The notes under the pieces: model-generated
What the model saw: the letters and a program-made list of their open reading frames with translations, nothing else
What the model was told of the DNA's origin: nothing
The model's database searches: none
Assembly (NCBI GenBank): GCA_013400155.1
Contig: VXBM01000200.1
Span: 257,458 to 321,457, forward strand
Length of the DNA: 64,000 nt
Direction: 5' to 3'
Source: Helopsaltes ochotensis
Lineage: Eukaryota; Chordata; Aves; Passeriformes; Locustellidae
Shown here: positions 1 through 12,000 of the stretch, piece by piece
Position numbering within the stretch: the stretch's first letter is position 1
Layout of the letters: each line of letters begins with the position of its first letter
Program-made: the position numbers and the translations under genes

Positions 1-1381
1 CCTGTGTCCAGCCAATGTGACAGAGCCTGGGCAGGAGGCCCACAGAGAGGAGGCAGTGGGTTCTGTAGGGGTCATCATCAGAACAAATGAAATACAGCCT
101 GTGCAGTTCTGCTCTCTGCTGAGATTAATGTAGTTTAAAGAAAATGGAAGAAATTACTTCAGAACATCATATGAAATTGCACTGTTGAAGAGATGGAACT
201 GCTGCTTAATGCGATGTCCTTAAAAGGCTTTTTGCCATCTCTTCTGATTCATTCTCACAAAAGCGGTGGGAAAAAAAAGCCCATGGTGGTGGAAGATAAT
301 GTGCTGTTACCCTGTTTGTACAGACACAAAGTTAGAAACTGAAATCATCAGGGACTCAACCTCATAAGAACAATTCTGAACATCACCTCAGCAGTTCATA
401 TTTACTCTTTTATACACACTGGGAAGGGCTTGAGTTCTTAGTCCCAGTGTTTCGGACTTCACTTCGGTTTCCTTTTCACTTGCCACTTTGAAAAACAGGT
501 TGTTTACATCAATGTTTTTACATACTCCTGGAAGAGATTGAGTCAAGAGACAAGGAATTACAGTTCCTGTGCTTCAGAGGCCAACTATAGATCAGGAAAT
601 TGGCTAAATACCAACAGTCAGTGCTGTTATATATTAAATATATCACCAGACTTGGAAGCGTTTGTTGCACACTATTCCGGGACCTGTCATTTGGTTTCTG
701 AAGTACTCAGAAAAAAACTTGCAAAATAGCTTCTCAAGTATCTATGTTTCATTTCAGATTCTTTCCTGCCATGCTTTTAAACCTAAGACCACTAATGATG
801 TCCAGCATAGAGCTTACCTGACTGCTGACAGATGACTCACAAAAAACTCTGTCACTGGGTGAAAAGATATGGCCATAAAAAATAAAAGAGCATCTAACTT
901 TGTCTTGTGCTGGCCATAAGCCCAGATGGGTATGCAAAAGCACATTAATGAGTAACAAAGCATAAAGATTTCATTTTTCTTCACCTGCAATGGCCAGAAA
1001 ATCTGATACTGTTTGATGCATGATTTCCTGGCTAGCATCCTTTTCTCCCTCCTTTTAGCTGCCTATGAATTGCTGGTACCTTGTCAGGGACATTATTCCC
1101 TTAGTCTTGCTTCTGTGTGTAAACGGAGTGCTCAGATGTTCATAAATGATGCCTTTGCTTGCTGTGCTGAAAGAAGTGCTATGATTGTGCTGTCTCATTT
1201 CAGCATAGCTGTGTAAAATTGTTTAGATGCATCTAAATGCTAATCTAATGGAGCAGCTTAGTCTTGGCTTATGTCATTGTACTGCCAACAGTACACTTTT
1301 ATGCAGTGACAACTGGTGATAGAGGATGCTGATGAGATTGAGGGAAGAAATTTTAACTAAAGAAATTCTGTCTGTTCCTTN

Positions 1382-1471
<90 letters not shown>

Positions 1472-3598
1472 GAAGTTGTCCCTGAAATATGGTAAAGATC
1501 AGCTAGCAAAATATTAGCTAGAAATAGAAGCACCCTTCTGCACAGCACAAGCACCCATGTTTCAGTTATGCCTTTTTCAGGAAATAAATAAAATTGTAAC
1601 AGGGGCTTAGAGAGGGGAGATAGGCAAAATAATAATTAAAAAAAAATCTCCTCTCCTTGGAAGAAGAGGCTGAATGGACTGGAACTCATTATCTAGAAGG
1701 GAGTGTAGTGGCAGCATGATGAAACCATGGTGGTAAGGCTCCCAATACTTTGTATTTCCACATAATCGTAGATTGAGGATGTATGTGAATGATAGGTCCA
1801 AAAAGATGTTTTACTTAATTTGAAACTGTAAGTTTTGATGTTCAGTTTCCATTTCTTCCAGCCCAGCTGTGGAATATAACTCACTGCTGTCATGATATTA
1901 GGAAATGCAAAGTAGTTTTTTTTCTTTTAGGAAACCTGGGTTTGGAAATGATTTTAATTCAAGATAGTCTAAAGAGATTATTCTATATACCAGGAACTTT
2001 TATTGTTTTGTTTTGTTTTGTTTTAATTTTGACAAACTTTATTACTTATTCTGTAGGCATTTAAGGTAGACAAGTGCCAAAGCAGAACACAATGGGCAAT
2101 GCCACAGACTACTTGAATTAGCTGATGCTAACAAAGATCTTGGCAAATATGAAACACAAAGCCCATCTTTTTTTATTAAAATTGCCGGATATTTTTGCCC
2201 AGAACAGTTTCTACCATGGAGGAGGGAAAAAAAGGAACTTATATATCTCTCTCTTGTGTTCTTTATTTCCAAATTGCCTCTGATGCAAACCTGTACATCT
2301 GCTTATCCCATACTTCATTCATATGAGAGCAGTTTCTTTAACCTGTTAAAAAAATCATTAACATTTCCTGATCCCTGAGCTATCTCTGAGATATAATTTT
2401 CCACTTACCTGTCTGACTGTCAAGAGATCATAGAAGCTACATGAGAATATGTGAATTGTTGCATGAGATCTGTAGACTGGATCACATCCTAGTCCTCTGT
2501 TTCTAAATGAAACAAATATATAAGTAATCCTCACTGAATGCAAATTTCAGAAGGCTGTTACCTGCTGTGCAAAGGAATAGTGTGAAAAACATCACTGATC
2601 TTTCTGTTTTAGACCAAAGTCCTAATAGATGAAAGCCTCCTAGTTCCAAACATTTGATTTGCTGATTGCAAATTCTTCATTTCTTCTTTTCCATCACTGC
2701 CATGATTTCCAATAATTTCTTTTTCTCAACAATTCTCTTTCAGCAATTTAGCTTCCTTCTTTCTCACTGTTTTTATCCAAAACTATTGTTTTTATGTCTG
2801 ACAAACTAACTTGTTTGTGGGTATGTTTTTAAGCATAACACAGCATGCTTGCTATGGTGCAGATGAATACTCAATGTATGGAAGTAAGCCTATTCATTTT
2901 ATTCCTGCTATTTTATGCCTGCTCTGTCATGGCTAGAACAAAAGTTTCTGTTTAGATGAGAATGGTGGCATTGCTTCATTTAGAAAATGTTAGCCAAAAC
3001 CACATTTTTAGCTAAGCTTCATACTGCTCTTTGAGTTGCTCTGCTGCTCTCCAGACAACAGTGTTCAGTTACCCAAAGCTCTTGGAAATTGTCCTAAGCA
3101 ATAAAATAGGCGGGGAAAAGATATTCCAATGGATTGTAAACTATTTCAGATTTTAGTCTTTAATCTTGAAATTTTTGAAGGAAACACCTTTTCTGAAAAT
3201 AGTCTCAAGGCCTGAAAAGCAGCAGTCACTGAGTCTGCTTTCATCAATGTTCTAGAAACATTTTACCCACAGCAGTCTAAAGATATAAAATCATGGGCTG
3301 AGGAACATTGTTGATTTGATGGAACATTTTAATTTTCGTTACCCTCTGCCTTCTGCTCTCCTTCATTTATCCAAAGATGATGGTTACCTCTTTATCCCAC
3401 AGGGGGTTACACTTTCACTGTTGTCTCCCTGGCATCCTCTCTTGCACTCTGCTTGTATCTCCTGTGCGTAGCTCTTTGTCTGCAGCTGAATGAGTGATGT
3501 AACTAGGTTGAAACAGAAGAATTGTGCGCAATCTGCCCTCAGCTGGAAGCCTGCTGTTTTGTTTCAGAAATAAGGTTATACATGCAAAGCTAAAAGCC
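1..3598 (+). other. GABBR2: GABBR2 intron (5' part, incomplete)
   Basis: No exon, RNA gene or recognised transposon was found here. It lies upstream of the first visible GABBR2 exon, and because that exon starts mid-protein this is taken as intron of the same gene. Contents are a single N followed by a long poly-A run (1381-1468) and a short (TTTTG)n tract near 2003-2024. Open frames here are all under 80 codons and have no family resemblance. Confidence 0.75.
1381..1468. repeat. Single N plus 87-base poly(A) homopolymer
   Basis: One ambiguous base at 1381 is followed by 87 uninterrupted A. Birds lack active poly-A-tailed LINEs of the L1 type, and the flanks show no retrogene. The sequence alone cannot separate a real homopolymer from a gap-edge or polishing artefact, but the adjoining N favours an artefact. 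Reading frames through it (poly-Lys or poly-Phe) are spurious. Confidence 0.9.
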
Positions 3599-4279
3599 TG
3601 TTAGGTAGAATAAATGATATTCCCTTTCTCTATAAACACCACTGACTTGGACAGGAAGTTTGGAGGGTGGAAGAGGCTATGGATTCCAGTGTGTACTTCA
3701 CTTTCAGGGTCTGGGTCTTCAGGATCAGTCAAACCCCGATAGCTGTAGGTGGCCCGGATAGAATGGTGCCTTCTGGTACTGCTCAACCCGATGCCTCGGC
3801 GGAGATCCCAGCCTCAGGCCACCTTAGCAAGCTTTAAGTGATTTCAGCTCTTAGTGAATTCAGCTCTGAGGGATTTCAGCTCGGAGCAGTTCTCAGCTCT
3901 TTGTGATATTCAGTTCTTTGCTTGCTAAGGTGCCTCGGCAGATGCAGAGAGAGAGGAGAAGGCAGTGTGGAGCTCCTCCGAGGTGTCTTCATTGAAGGTC
4001 TCTGCGAAGGGGTCCAGGGACAGCTCTTCTGGCTTAACAGGGCAAAATTCGGGGTTTTTATAGGGTCTGGGGGGATTGAAAAGTGGACCAATAGAATGAC
4101 TTGGGGTAAAAGTGACCTATGGTCTTACAGAGAGATAAGAGAGGGTCTTAGGAGCGGGAAAGGGATTTCTTGTCCTGTCACCGTGACTTGGCATTTCTTT
4201 ATCTCAGGCAACTGATGGCCACAGAGGCCTTGAAGGCCTCTCAGCTGCAACACTTCACTGCCCACAAGTTCCAGAGCCA
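3599..4279 (-). mobile_element. Probable ERVK-like solo LTR
   Basis: Read on the minus strand this 681-bp segment starts TGGCTCTGG and ends CTACCTAACA, so it has TG...CA termini. It has a TATA box (CTATAAAAA, plus coordinates 4055-4063) in a promoter-like setting. The flanking six bases are AAAGCC (3593-3598) and AGAGCC (4280-4285), a 5/6 match consistent with the 6-bp target duplication of ERV class II (ERVK-like) elements. It is more GC- and CpG-rich than the surrounding intron. No gag/pol/env sequence adjoins it, so it is a solo LTR. Downstream of the TATA box it carries a short tandem array between inverted repeats (3820-3932). The right boundary depends on the imperfect target duplication; an earlier end at 4252 or 4266 is possible. 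Confidence 0.62.
3820..3932. repeat. Tandem TTCAGCTC array bounded by a 13-bp inverted repeat
   Basis: CACCTTAGCAAGC (3820-3832) is perfectly inverted as GCTTGCTAAGGTG (3920-3932). Between them are about five degenerate 16-18 bp copies built around TTCAGCTC. A direct repeat TGCCTCGGC also lies just outside or overlapping both arms (3792-3800 and 3931-3939). In LTR sense this lies downstream of the TATA box, so it would be in the transcribed R/U5 region and could fold as a stem enclosing the repeats. Confidence 0.85.
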
Positions 4280-7200
4280 AGAGCCATAGAATCCCAGCTT
4301 GGTGCTTCGTGCGTGTCAGGGAAGGTGTGTCAGCAGCTAAGGAGTCCTGAGTAAATTAGTGCAATATGAGTGCTAAATCAGTGTAAATTAGTGCTACATA
4401 AGAGTAGCAGGATGTGTGGATCGCATGAAAACATAGGAAGTCTTCTGAAAGGATCTGGAGCTAACAGAGAGGGCCTTGTTCCCTTCCTCCTACCTCCTTC
4501 TGCCAGTACCTGTATCCTTCCAGGGCTCCTATGTGCTGGCTCTGATTCAGCACTTCAACAATAACATATCGCCCACTTGCCAAAGCAATAAAAAAACAAC
4601 AACAAAACAAAACAAAAACACCCCACTGAATGCATTTTGCTGGTTTAGTAGGCCACTACAGCTCATGCAGGGGTCTGATGAATGCTGAGCTACCACCAGG
4701 TAGGTGTAGAGCTGTACAGCTAGGAGCAATGTGAGAGGCTAGTAAGCTGCCCTCTGGGTGATAGAGAACTCTTAGATTTCCTATCCTGGGATGCTTCGCC
4801 CTCCTTGGCTTGTACTTTTATTGGACATAGTCCAATAAGAAAACTAGAATTCCAGAAGTACACTTTGATTTCCGCAGGTGTCACAGAACTTAAAGAGACA
4901 GATTTAATTTTATATATTAAATAAATATATGAAGAATATATAAAGTTATGCAAAACATTAATACAGTTGTCATAGTTAGCCTACTGCCTTCCAGGTATTT
5001 CGGCATGCATTTATTTAGATTGTTTGCTTGATGTCAAATATCTCAATCAAGTACCCCAAAAGTGAATGAGTTAATTTATTTTTGGGAAAATATGAATGGT
5101 CACTTTTGGAGCAGGTTTCACTGTGTAGTCTCAGATGTTTCATGAAAAGCCACTGACTTCAAACACTGTTATATGAGGAGATGACTTGTCTATAGGGCAG
5201 AGTAGCCCAGATTCTTGGGCAGTGAAGTGGAACTGAACCAGTGTCCTGAAATGTATTGGCCCATCAGAAAACAGGGCACAGAAGTCCTGTGATATTTAAG
5301 TGCCATCCAGCTATGGTATTTCTGTCAACATTCTCATGGTCTTTCCTGTGATGAAGGGGCATTTGTGTTGTTAATTTAACTTGAATGTATATTTATGACA
5401 TTTTAAACCAGCAGTAAGATAACAAGTATAGACTGAGTATATGATAAACAGTGGAGTAAATAGTTTTTCGGTGCCATGTGGTGGAAGACTGCTGAAGGAG
5501 GAAGTAAACATGGTCTAAAGCAGACATTTCTTGTAAGGATAGTACTGAAAACCATGAAGTAAATGCTATGCACTTATTTCTCTATTTAGTAAATTTGAGA
5601 TACTTGGCAGAAGAAAATACACAGTAAATTAAATGGTGTTCAAAGTGCAGACCTGGCCCTGACTGGGAGAGTAATTAAGAAACTTATGAACTCTGGTTTG
5701 ATTGAAGAAGATGAAGAAAACTATGGTATGAATGAAAAAATGTGCTGGCTGTAGATTTCAGTGTATGAAAAATGAAAGAATTCTAACTTTGGCATGGGCA
5801 TCTGTCCAGAGCTGAATAATAATACTGTCAAAGATAATGCAAAGAAAATTGTAATAAATGCCAGTGCTCAAAAAGAGCTAAATAAATGTTCATAATATAG
5901 CAAAGATACCTACTTTTTAACCACCGGGAAAAAATATAGAGGCATAATGTACAGTTTCTTCCAAGTAGAGACAAATGACTCTGTAAAGACAGGGGAAGTC
6001 CCATGTGTCTGAAATAAATCTAATGTTGGCTATTAATTTCTAAGTGTGAATGGACAATGTGGTCTTCTTATTCTGACCACAAATAAAGGAATAATGAATT
6101 AAGATTAAAGGGAAAGACTCTACATCCAAGGAGGGTAGAAAATTTCTTTTTCTTAAGGGGATGAAACTCTGTATAACAAAGTACCCAAATCAAAAAAGGT
6201 GATAGTACTCAGAAGAAATAGGGAGATGATGTCCTTGTATGTGGCAAGTGTGAGATTGATGCTGTTGACATGTTTGGTCCAGTCTAATTTTCATCATTTG
6301 TAAAGGATCTTCAAGCACTGTAGCTTTTTGACAGAAGAGAAAAAAAAAAAAGACAAACCATTACAGGGTAAGCATGTCAGAGATGTATCAAAAAGCAAAC
6401 AAACAAACACAAACAAACAAAAACCTAAAAAACCTACAACATAAGTGTCTATATTTCTATTGTTTGAGTCACCTAACTTGTAATGTAAGACTAGTATTGT
6501 TTATACTTATGGGTGGTAATACATTTAGGAAAACTAAATAAAGTGCACCTGTGTAAGGTTCTATGATGAATTATGCAGCTGCAACGAATCTCAAATTCAG
6601 GGATGTATCTAGGCCAAAAAAAAAAAAAAAAGGAATTCTGTGTGTTGTGGTGGATGTACACACCAGCAGCAATATCCAGGGAGGGCAGACTGTGCCAGAC
6701 TAAGCTCATTCAGCTCCTTTTCCACCCTAGATTCACAAGTTTGTCAGACTCCAAGCCACAAATTTTCTGTTTTCTTCCCATCAACTTTTCAAGGGTCATT
6801 GCTAGTGGGAAGATGCCTGTCCACAGCTCAAAGTTGGGCAGATCATCTGGGCAGATTGGTATTTACTCTGGCATTCACTTTTACAACTAGTAAAGAAAGA
6901 AAAAATGTAGATGGTAGATTGAAGAAAATTAAATAGGCCCCAAGAGAGCAGTGTGGTTTCTGTTGGTCTCCATTGGGATGACCTGTGTGTAATAGAAGAG
7001 GAAAGCTTTGATAATTGCTATTCAATATGTAGTAAAATGTGAGGTTTGTTCTAAGTGCAAGTTATTCACTTGTGCAGTTGATTTAAATGCTTGTTCAGGA
7101 TCTGGGTCTTATTTTACATCTCTTAAAATAAAATATTTACATGATCAAGAAATATTTTTTGAATATGATGATCATGTTCTGAAGAAGTTCGTATTAACAT

Positions 7201-8969
7201 TATTTTCAATATTTTCTTTAATTCTATGGTCTTTTTGCGAATCAATATCTAAATAAGCCCATGTAACATCACCAAAACACAATAGAAGGTAAAAGAGGAT
7301 TTTGTGTGTTGCTATATTCACATAGATTTCACTAGATCTAGGTTTTATAGTGGGTCACACCATGAACTGCAATTTGTACTGGCACACATGCTGGAGTCTG
7401 TAGTGAGGTAAAAAGAAGGGGCAAAATTGTGCTAAGATTGGCTTTTGGAATGTCAAATCTTAATGTGTGCATTAGTAATATCTATTATTCAAACATCCGC
7501 CACTTTAAATACAGAAAAAACACTGTTAGTAATTTATGAATCTCAAGTGTAAAGAAGACAACTCTTCAGCTAAACCTTATGGTATGTTATCCCAGTAGCA
7601 AAGAAATGGCTTGATGTGAGCTGTAGAAGATCATCAGAAAATAGCTCACATCTCATGCCATAAATCAGCACATAATTCCTAAAGACAAGTTTCTAAAACA
7701 CTCATTGGCTTATTTCTTACTAGCATTGTTGTGGTTTGTAAAATTAAATTCAACATTTTATTGTCTATTTATATAACTTCTTTTGCTTCAAACATAATTC
7801 TCTTATTTTTTATAAAATAACCAGGAGATTGGGAGGTTTGGTTCTTAAAGTTTAGCACAATGTGGCTTACACGTGTTTAAGGTTTCTTCTATTTATCAAA
7901 GGAAATGGTGTTTTGTGGCTTGCAGAAAATGAGGAGGAGATGAGTGTGCTGTACTACAAAACTATTGTACTGTTCCTGCAGGGACCTGACTTCAGTATTT
8001 CAGAGGCCTTCAGTGCATCTCTTCAGTGACCAGAAGGGGTTATCCAAAAAGTGACAGGCTGGCACAGAGAAATGTATTGTAGCCTCACAGGTTTACCATT
8101 TGGTTTCTTTTACTCTCATATCTGCCAAAACAAAGATTTATGGAGATGGTGTTAATAAGCCAAACCAGGAATGAAGTAGAACAGCAATCTATCTTGATAG
8201 CACTCAGCTCTCCACTACAGGTTCAAAATATTAAAAATACTTACCATAAATGAATGAAACCCTCTTCTTTCATACTCAATTATGAAATAGCTGAAGTAAG
8301 GAGGAAATTTAACAAGATCTTTTTTTAATTTAATCCAGAAAGATGGTATAAAAGATGGGAGTAATTTTCTAGGGATATGTGAGGAGGTTTCAGCACTACA
8401 TGATCATTATATTGAGAAATAGCAGTGTATAGCACCACAAATGATAGTACTGACTTAAAGACATTGAAATGAAAATGAATACTAGGACACACTTGTTCGT
8501 GTAGTACAAAACCAAGCCATAATCTAGTAGGATAAGTATGTAAGAGAAGATAAAGAGCTTCTAGAATCATTTGGAGAACTATATGATGGATGAATGAAGT
8601 GGAAAACTATTTTCTTGAGTGATCTTTGAAAGTTTTTACATATACTTTGTAAAGTAAACAGCGAAAATCAGTTGTTTGCATGTGTGCCATCATCTGAAAT
8701 TCAGTAAGTTACTGACTTTATTGTGCTTCCATTTCCTTGAAATGAAAAGGGGGTGGTTACACTTGCCAACTTTCTAAGGCCATTTGAAATCTGTAGAAGA
8801 AGTCTTTAAGGAGATGTTCTTGAATTATTTTTGAATCTTTTTGAATCTGCTATCTTCAGAGTTTAAACATTGCTTTGGTAATTTTAATAGTCACTGGAAA
8901 ATTAAAATGTTAATGAAAAACTGTATTAAGATTTATAAAACTTTTAAGGTGTTTATTTATTTTATTTAG
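4280..8969 (+). other. GABBR2: GABBR2 intron, continued to the 8970 exon
   Basis: Nothing coding was recognised. Present are a (CAAA)n tract near 6396-6425, short A runs and a small hairpin (TTATTGGAC/GTCCAATAA, 4818-4838). Open frames are short, overlap each other and show no protein family. The acceptor for the 8970 exon ends the region. Confidence 0.7.
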
Positions 8970-9030
8970 GGTGAAGTTGTTTTCAGAAATGGAGAGAGGA
9001 TGGGAACAATCAAATTTACGCAATTCCAAG
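8970..9030 (+). CDS. GABBR2: GABBR2 internal exon (end of Venus-flytrap domain)
   Basis: This 61-nt exon encodes 20 complete codons plus the first base of the next. It reads in phase 0 from GEVVFRNGERMG to IKFTQFQ. The peptide matches the last strands of the extracellular ligand-binding-like (Venus-flytrap) domain of GABA-B receptor subunit 2, which pairs with GABBR1 at the plasma membrane and couples to Gi/o. The acceptor is TTTATTTAG before 8970 and the donor is AAG|GTAGGC at 9030/9031. It ends in phase 1, which fits the next exon at 43703. From memory, human GABBR2 has Gln where Glu is the second residue here; the rest appears identical. The preceding exon, encoding the NETNFFGVT-type sequence, was not seen in 1-8969 and is probably upstream of the window. 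Confidence 0.93.
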
Positions 9031-12000
9031 GTAGGCTGCAAACATTTTTCATTATATTATGCCTGCAGTTTCAAACTTTTGTGTCAGTTGCATTTGTTTC
9101 AGGATGTTTTATCTACATACAATTATTTTGAAAAGGAAAACTGCTTGGAAGATGCAGAAAGGAACTTAATAAGTTTTTGATACCTGTTTAAAATGCTGTT
9201 TTCTGAATCTTGAGTGCTGTGAGGTAATTCCAAGAATTTTTCTTGATGACAATCCCCATATTTATAGAAACTACCGATCTATTGAAACCTGTAGCTGTTT
9301 AAAAAGCCCTACTCATCACTTTTTAATACAATTCTTTCTTAAAAACGAATGTGAAATTGAATTTAGAGAGAATTTTTGTTGTTAAGATCTTTCAAGTTAG
9401 TTTTTGTGCTCTCTGAAGACTCACTTTTGACATTCTACAACTGCCTGCTAAAAGTTGCTTCAGGAGTCAGTCCCTCAGCGCGCAGAGGACACAAACTGCT
9501 GACCCCATCCCTTGGAGGCAACAGAACAACTCTCCAAGCCTGCTGCATCCTCTCAGCTGAGCTGCTCCTACAGGGAATGGTCTCAGCGGCAGAGACCGCA
9601 AATGAAGCCACGGGGATTTGTCAGGGGCCATTTGCAGCCAGGATGAGGCGCTTGCTGGGAGAGCTTTCTGCAGAAATGGTGACTCCTGTTGTAGTTGTTT
9701 CTGCAGTTTATAGAATGCAGTTGATGTGGTTTTTTCCTAGGCTGAGATAAAACAGGAGATGATTGCTTTTGGGTGGTCTTGTGAGGGTAGTTGTACGCTG
9801 GCAAATTATTTTCATAATGAGAGAGAAGCTTGCTCTGCCTTTGTTTTCAGGAGAGCGCTTTAAACATAATCCTGCTGACCAAGTTACAAAGGCTCATTCT
9901 TTAAACAGAAATTGTCTGCTGTATGGACATTATTATTAACAAAGAGCAATGCACTTGAGGGGTTCTGTTGTTACTTATTCTGAATTACTGAGGCAATCTT
10001 CGGAATTGCTCTTGCCTTCACAACTGTAAGTGATGCTATTAACTCACGTTCCCGGAAGCATTTCAACCCGCTAAAACTTTGCAGACATCATCTCTCAGTA
10101 ATATAATTTAGGAGTTCTTACTCAACACTAATGATAAATATTGATTGCTTCCTCTTCCTCCTCTCCCCTGCCCCCCCTTTTTTCTCATAATAGCAGCGTT
10201 TACAGCCACATGAAAGAATCATGAGAAAATTTTTACAAGAGGTGTTTATTCCTCAGAAGTCTGAAGGAGCTCTAATGCATTTTACCCTCCTGGAACACCT
10301 GAGCAAGGAGGAAGTTTGGCATGTTCCCTCTGCACATTAAGGGTGTGATTTCGGCTCATGGAGAGGTGCAATATATATATCTTCCAAAATAATCCAGAAG
10401 ATCAGTAGAAGTCCAAGAGAGCTGATTTTATATTGATTTTTTTCTCCAACCATTCAAACTGAGGTTCTTTTATAATATTTTCAGTTTCATATCAGATACT
10501 ATTTAACACCAATGGTTCTACCATCAGCTGAAGTATTGTTAGATCAGTAAAAAAAAGGAGACAGTCACCCCTTTTAAATCCCTTGCAAATGCAAAATTAC
10601 TATTTTCAGAAGTGATTCAGGCACATACTCAGTATTTTGATCATCAAACAAAGATTTCCAAATAACCTATAGAAAAAAATTACTCAAGAATCCTGTGGAG
10701 AAATGCCAGAGAAGTGCTGGATTTCTACTCATGCAAGCAATAGTCAGTCAACACATCTTAAGGCTCATCTCAAGTTTAGTTTCGTTTCTCACTCATTTTG
10801 GAAATAAAGAGGATGTGCAAAAATACATGAGAAATTGAAATAAGGAACAGTATAACAACAGTGAGCTTTCTCTTTTTTAACTGCAAATGATAGTCTAAAT
10901 GTTATCAAGGATTTTTCTGTTCTTCTTTTATTGGTATTGTTTTTGTTCAAAGCTTTTATATCCAATACTTGTGCTATAATTGTAGACATTATTAATTTGT
11001 TCAAAAGAATCCTTTATTGGTTAGGAAACTTTCTGAAACATTCTCATTAACTTTTAATAATTCTTGGACTATTGGGAAAGTTCCTAGTAATGTAAAGAAG
11101 TTAATTAAGTCCAGTGCTTAAAATGGTAAATGGGCTTTTCCTTTGTAGTTATAGCTGTTAGGAGTGATCAAGCATGAGGCAGATATCCAACTCATTGGTT
11201 AAAGGAGGGTTTTTTTAAGAATATAATACAAATCATGATGATTTCAAGGAAAAAAGACCACATCAAAGATGGCTTGTAAATGCTTTTGTAAGATTAGTTG
11301 TAATTATGAATATAGCTTATATTAAATGTATTAGTAGCTTATTATCCAAACATAATAATTAGGAATTGCCAGTGTTAGTGTTCCATACTTCAAGAGTCAT
11401 TCTCTCAGCTTTATAGTTTCTTTAACAATTTCAATGAAAGTTGTCACAGTTGTTCACAGTTGAAAGAATTCAATGCAGAAAAATAAAGCAGATAAATAGG
11501 TAACCGTGTATCAGAATATGACCAAAACCTCTTTTCCTCATTTGCTTGGGGAGAAAAATCAGCGGGGCAGTCTCAGGAGCTAAATTTTCTGTTTTTTTCT
11601 GGAAACTTTTGTTTTAATGAGACTATCTGCAAACATTTTGGCTATGGAAAAACAGACAGGCACATCTGCCAGAGGCAAGGAAAAAACAACCCGTGAGGGT
11701 TCAAGGAGTAACTGCAGTATGGCTGACACACTGTGATGAAATTCTGAATAGCTGGTTTCATTTTGGATCTAGATACAGTTTTTCCCAAACTCATGCTAGT
11801 CATGCCTCTTTTTCAGCTTCTGTTCAGTCTGTTGCTTTTGCAAGTGGTCAAACAGATGGTGCCAGAGATAGCTGTGACCAAACTGCTTGCTGCTTTATAG
11901 ATCATGAATACCTCCCAGAAATTATTTAGTATTCAACAGAGAATACACACGTAATAGCATTTTCTCCCCCTACCTTACTGGTAAATAAAGAGCAGACTGT

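Noticed and set aside
1326..1554. ORFs with poly-Lys or poly-Phe
   Set aside because: They are created by the N plus 87-A run and are not coding.
3820..3932. CRISPR-like short repeats
   Set aside because: The repeats are degenerate, directly adjacent without unique spacers, and lie in a vertebrate LTR.
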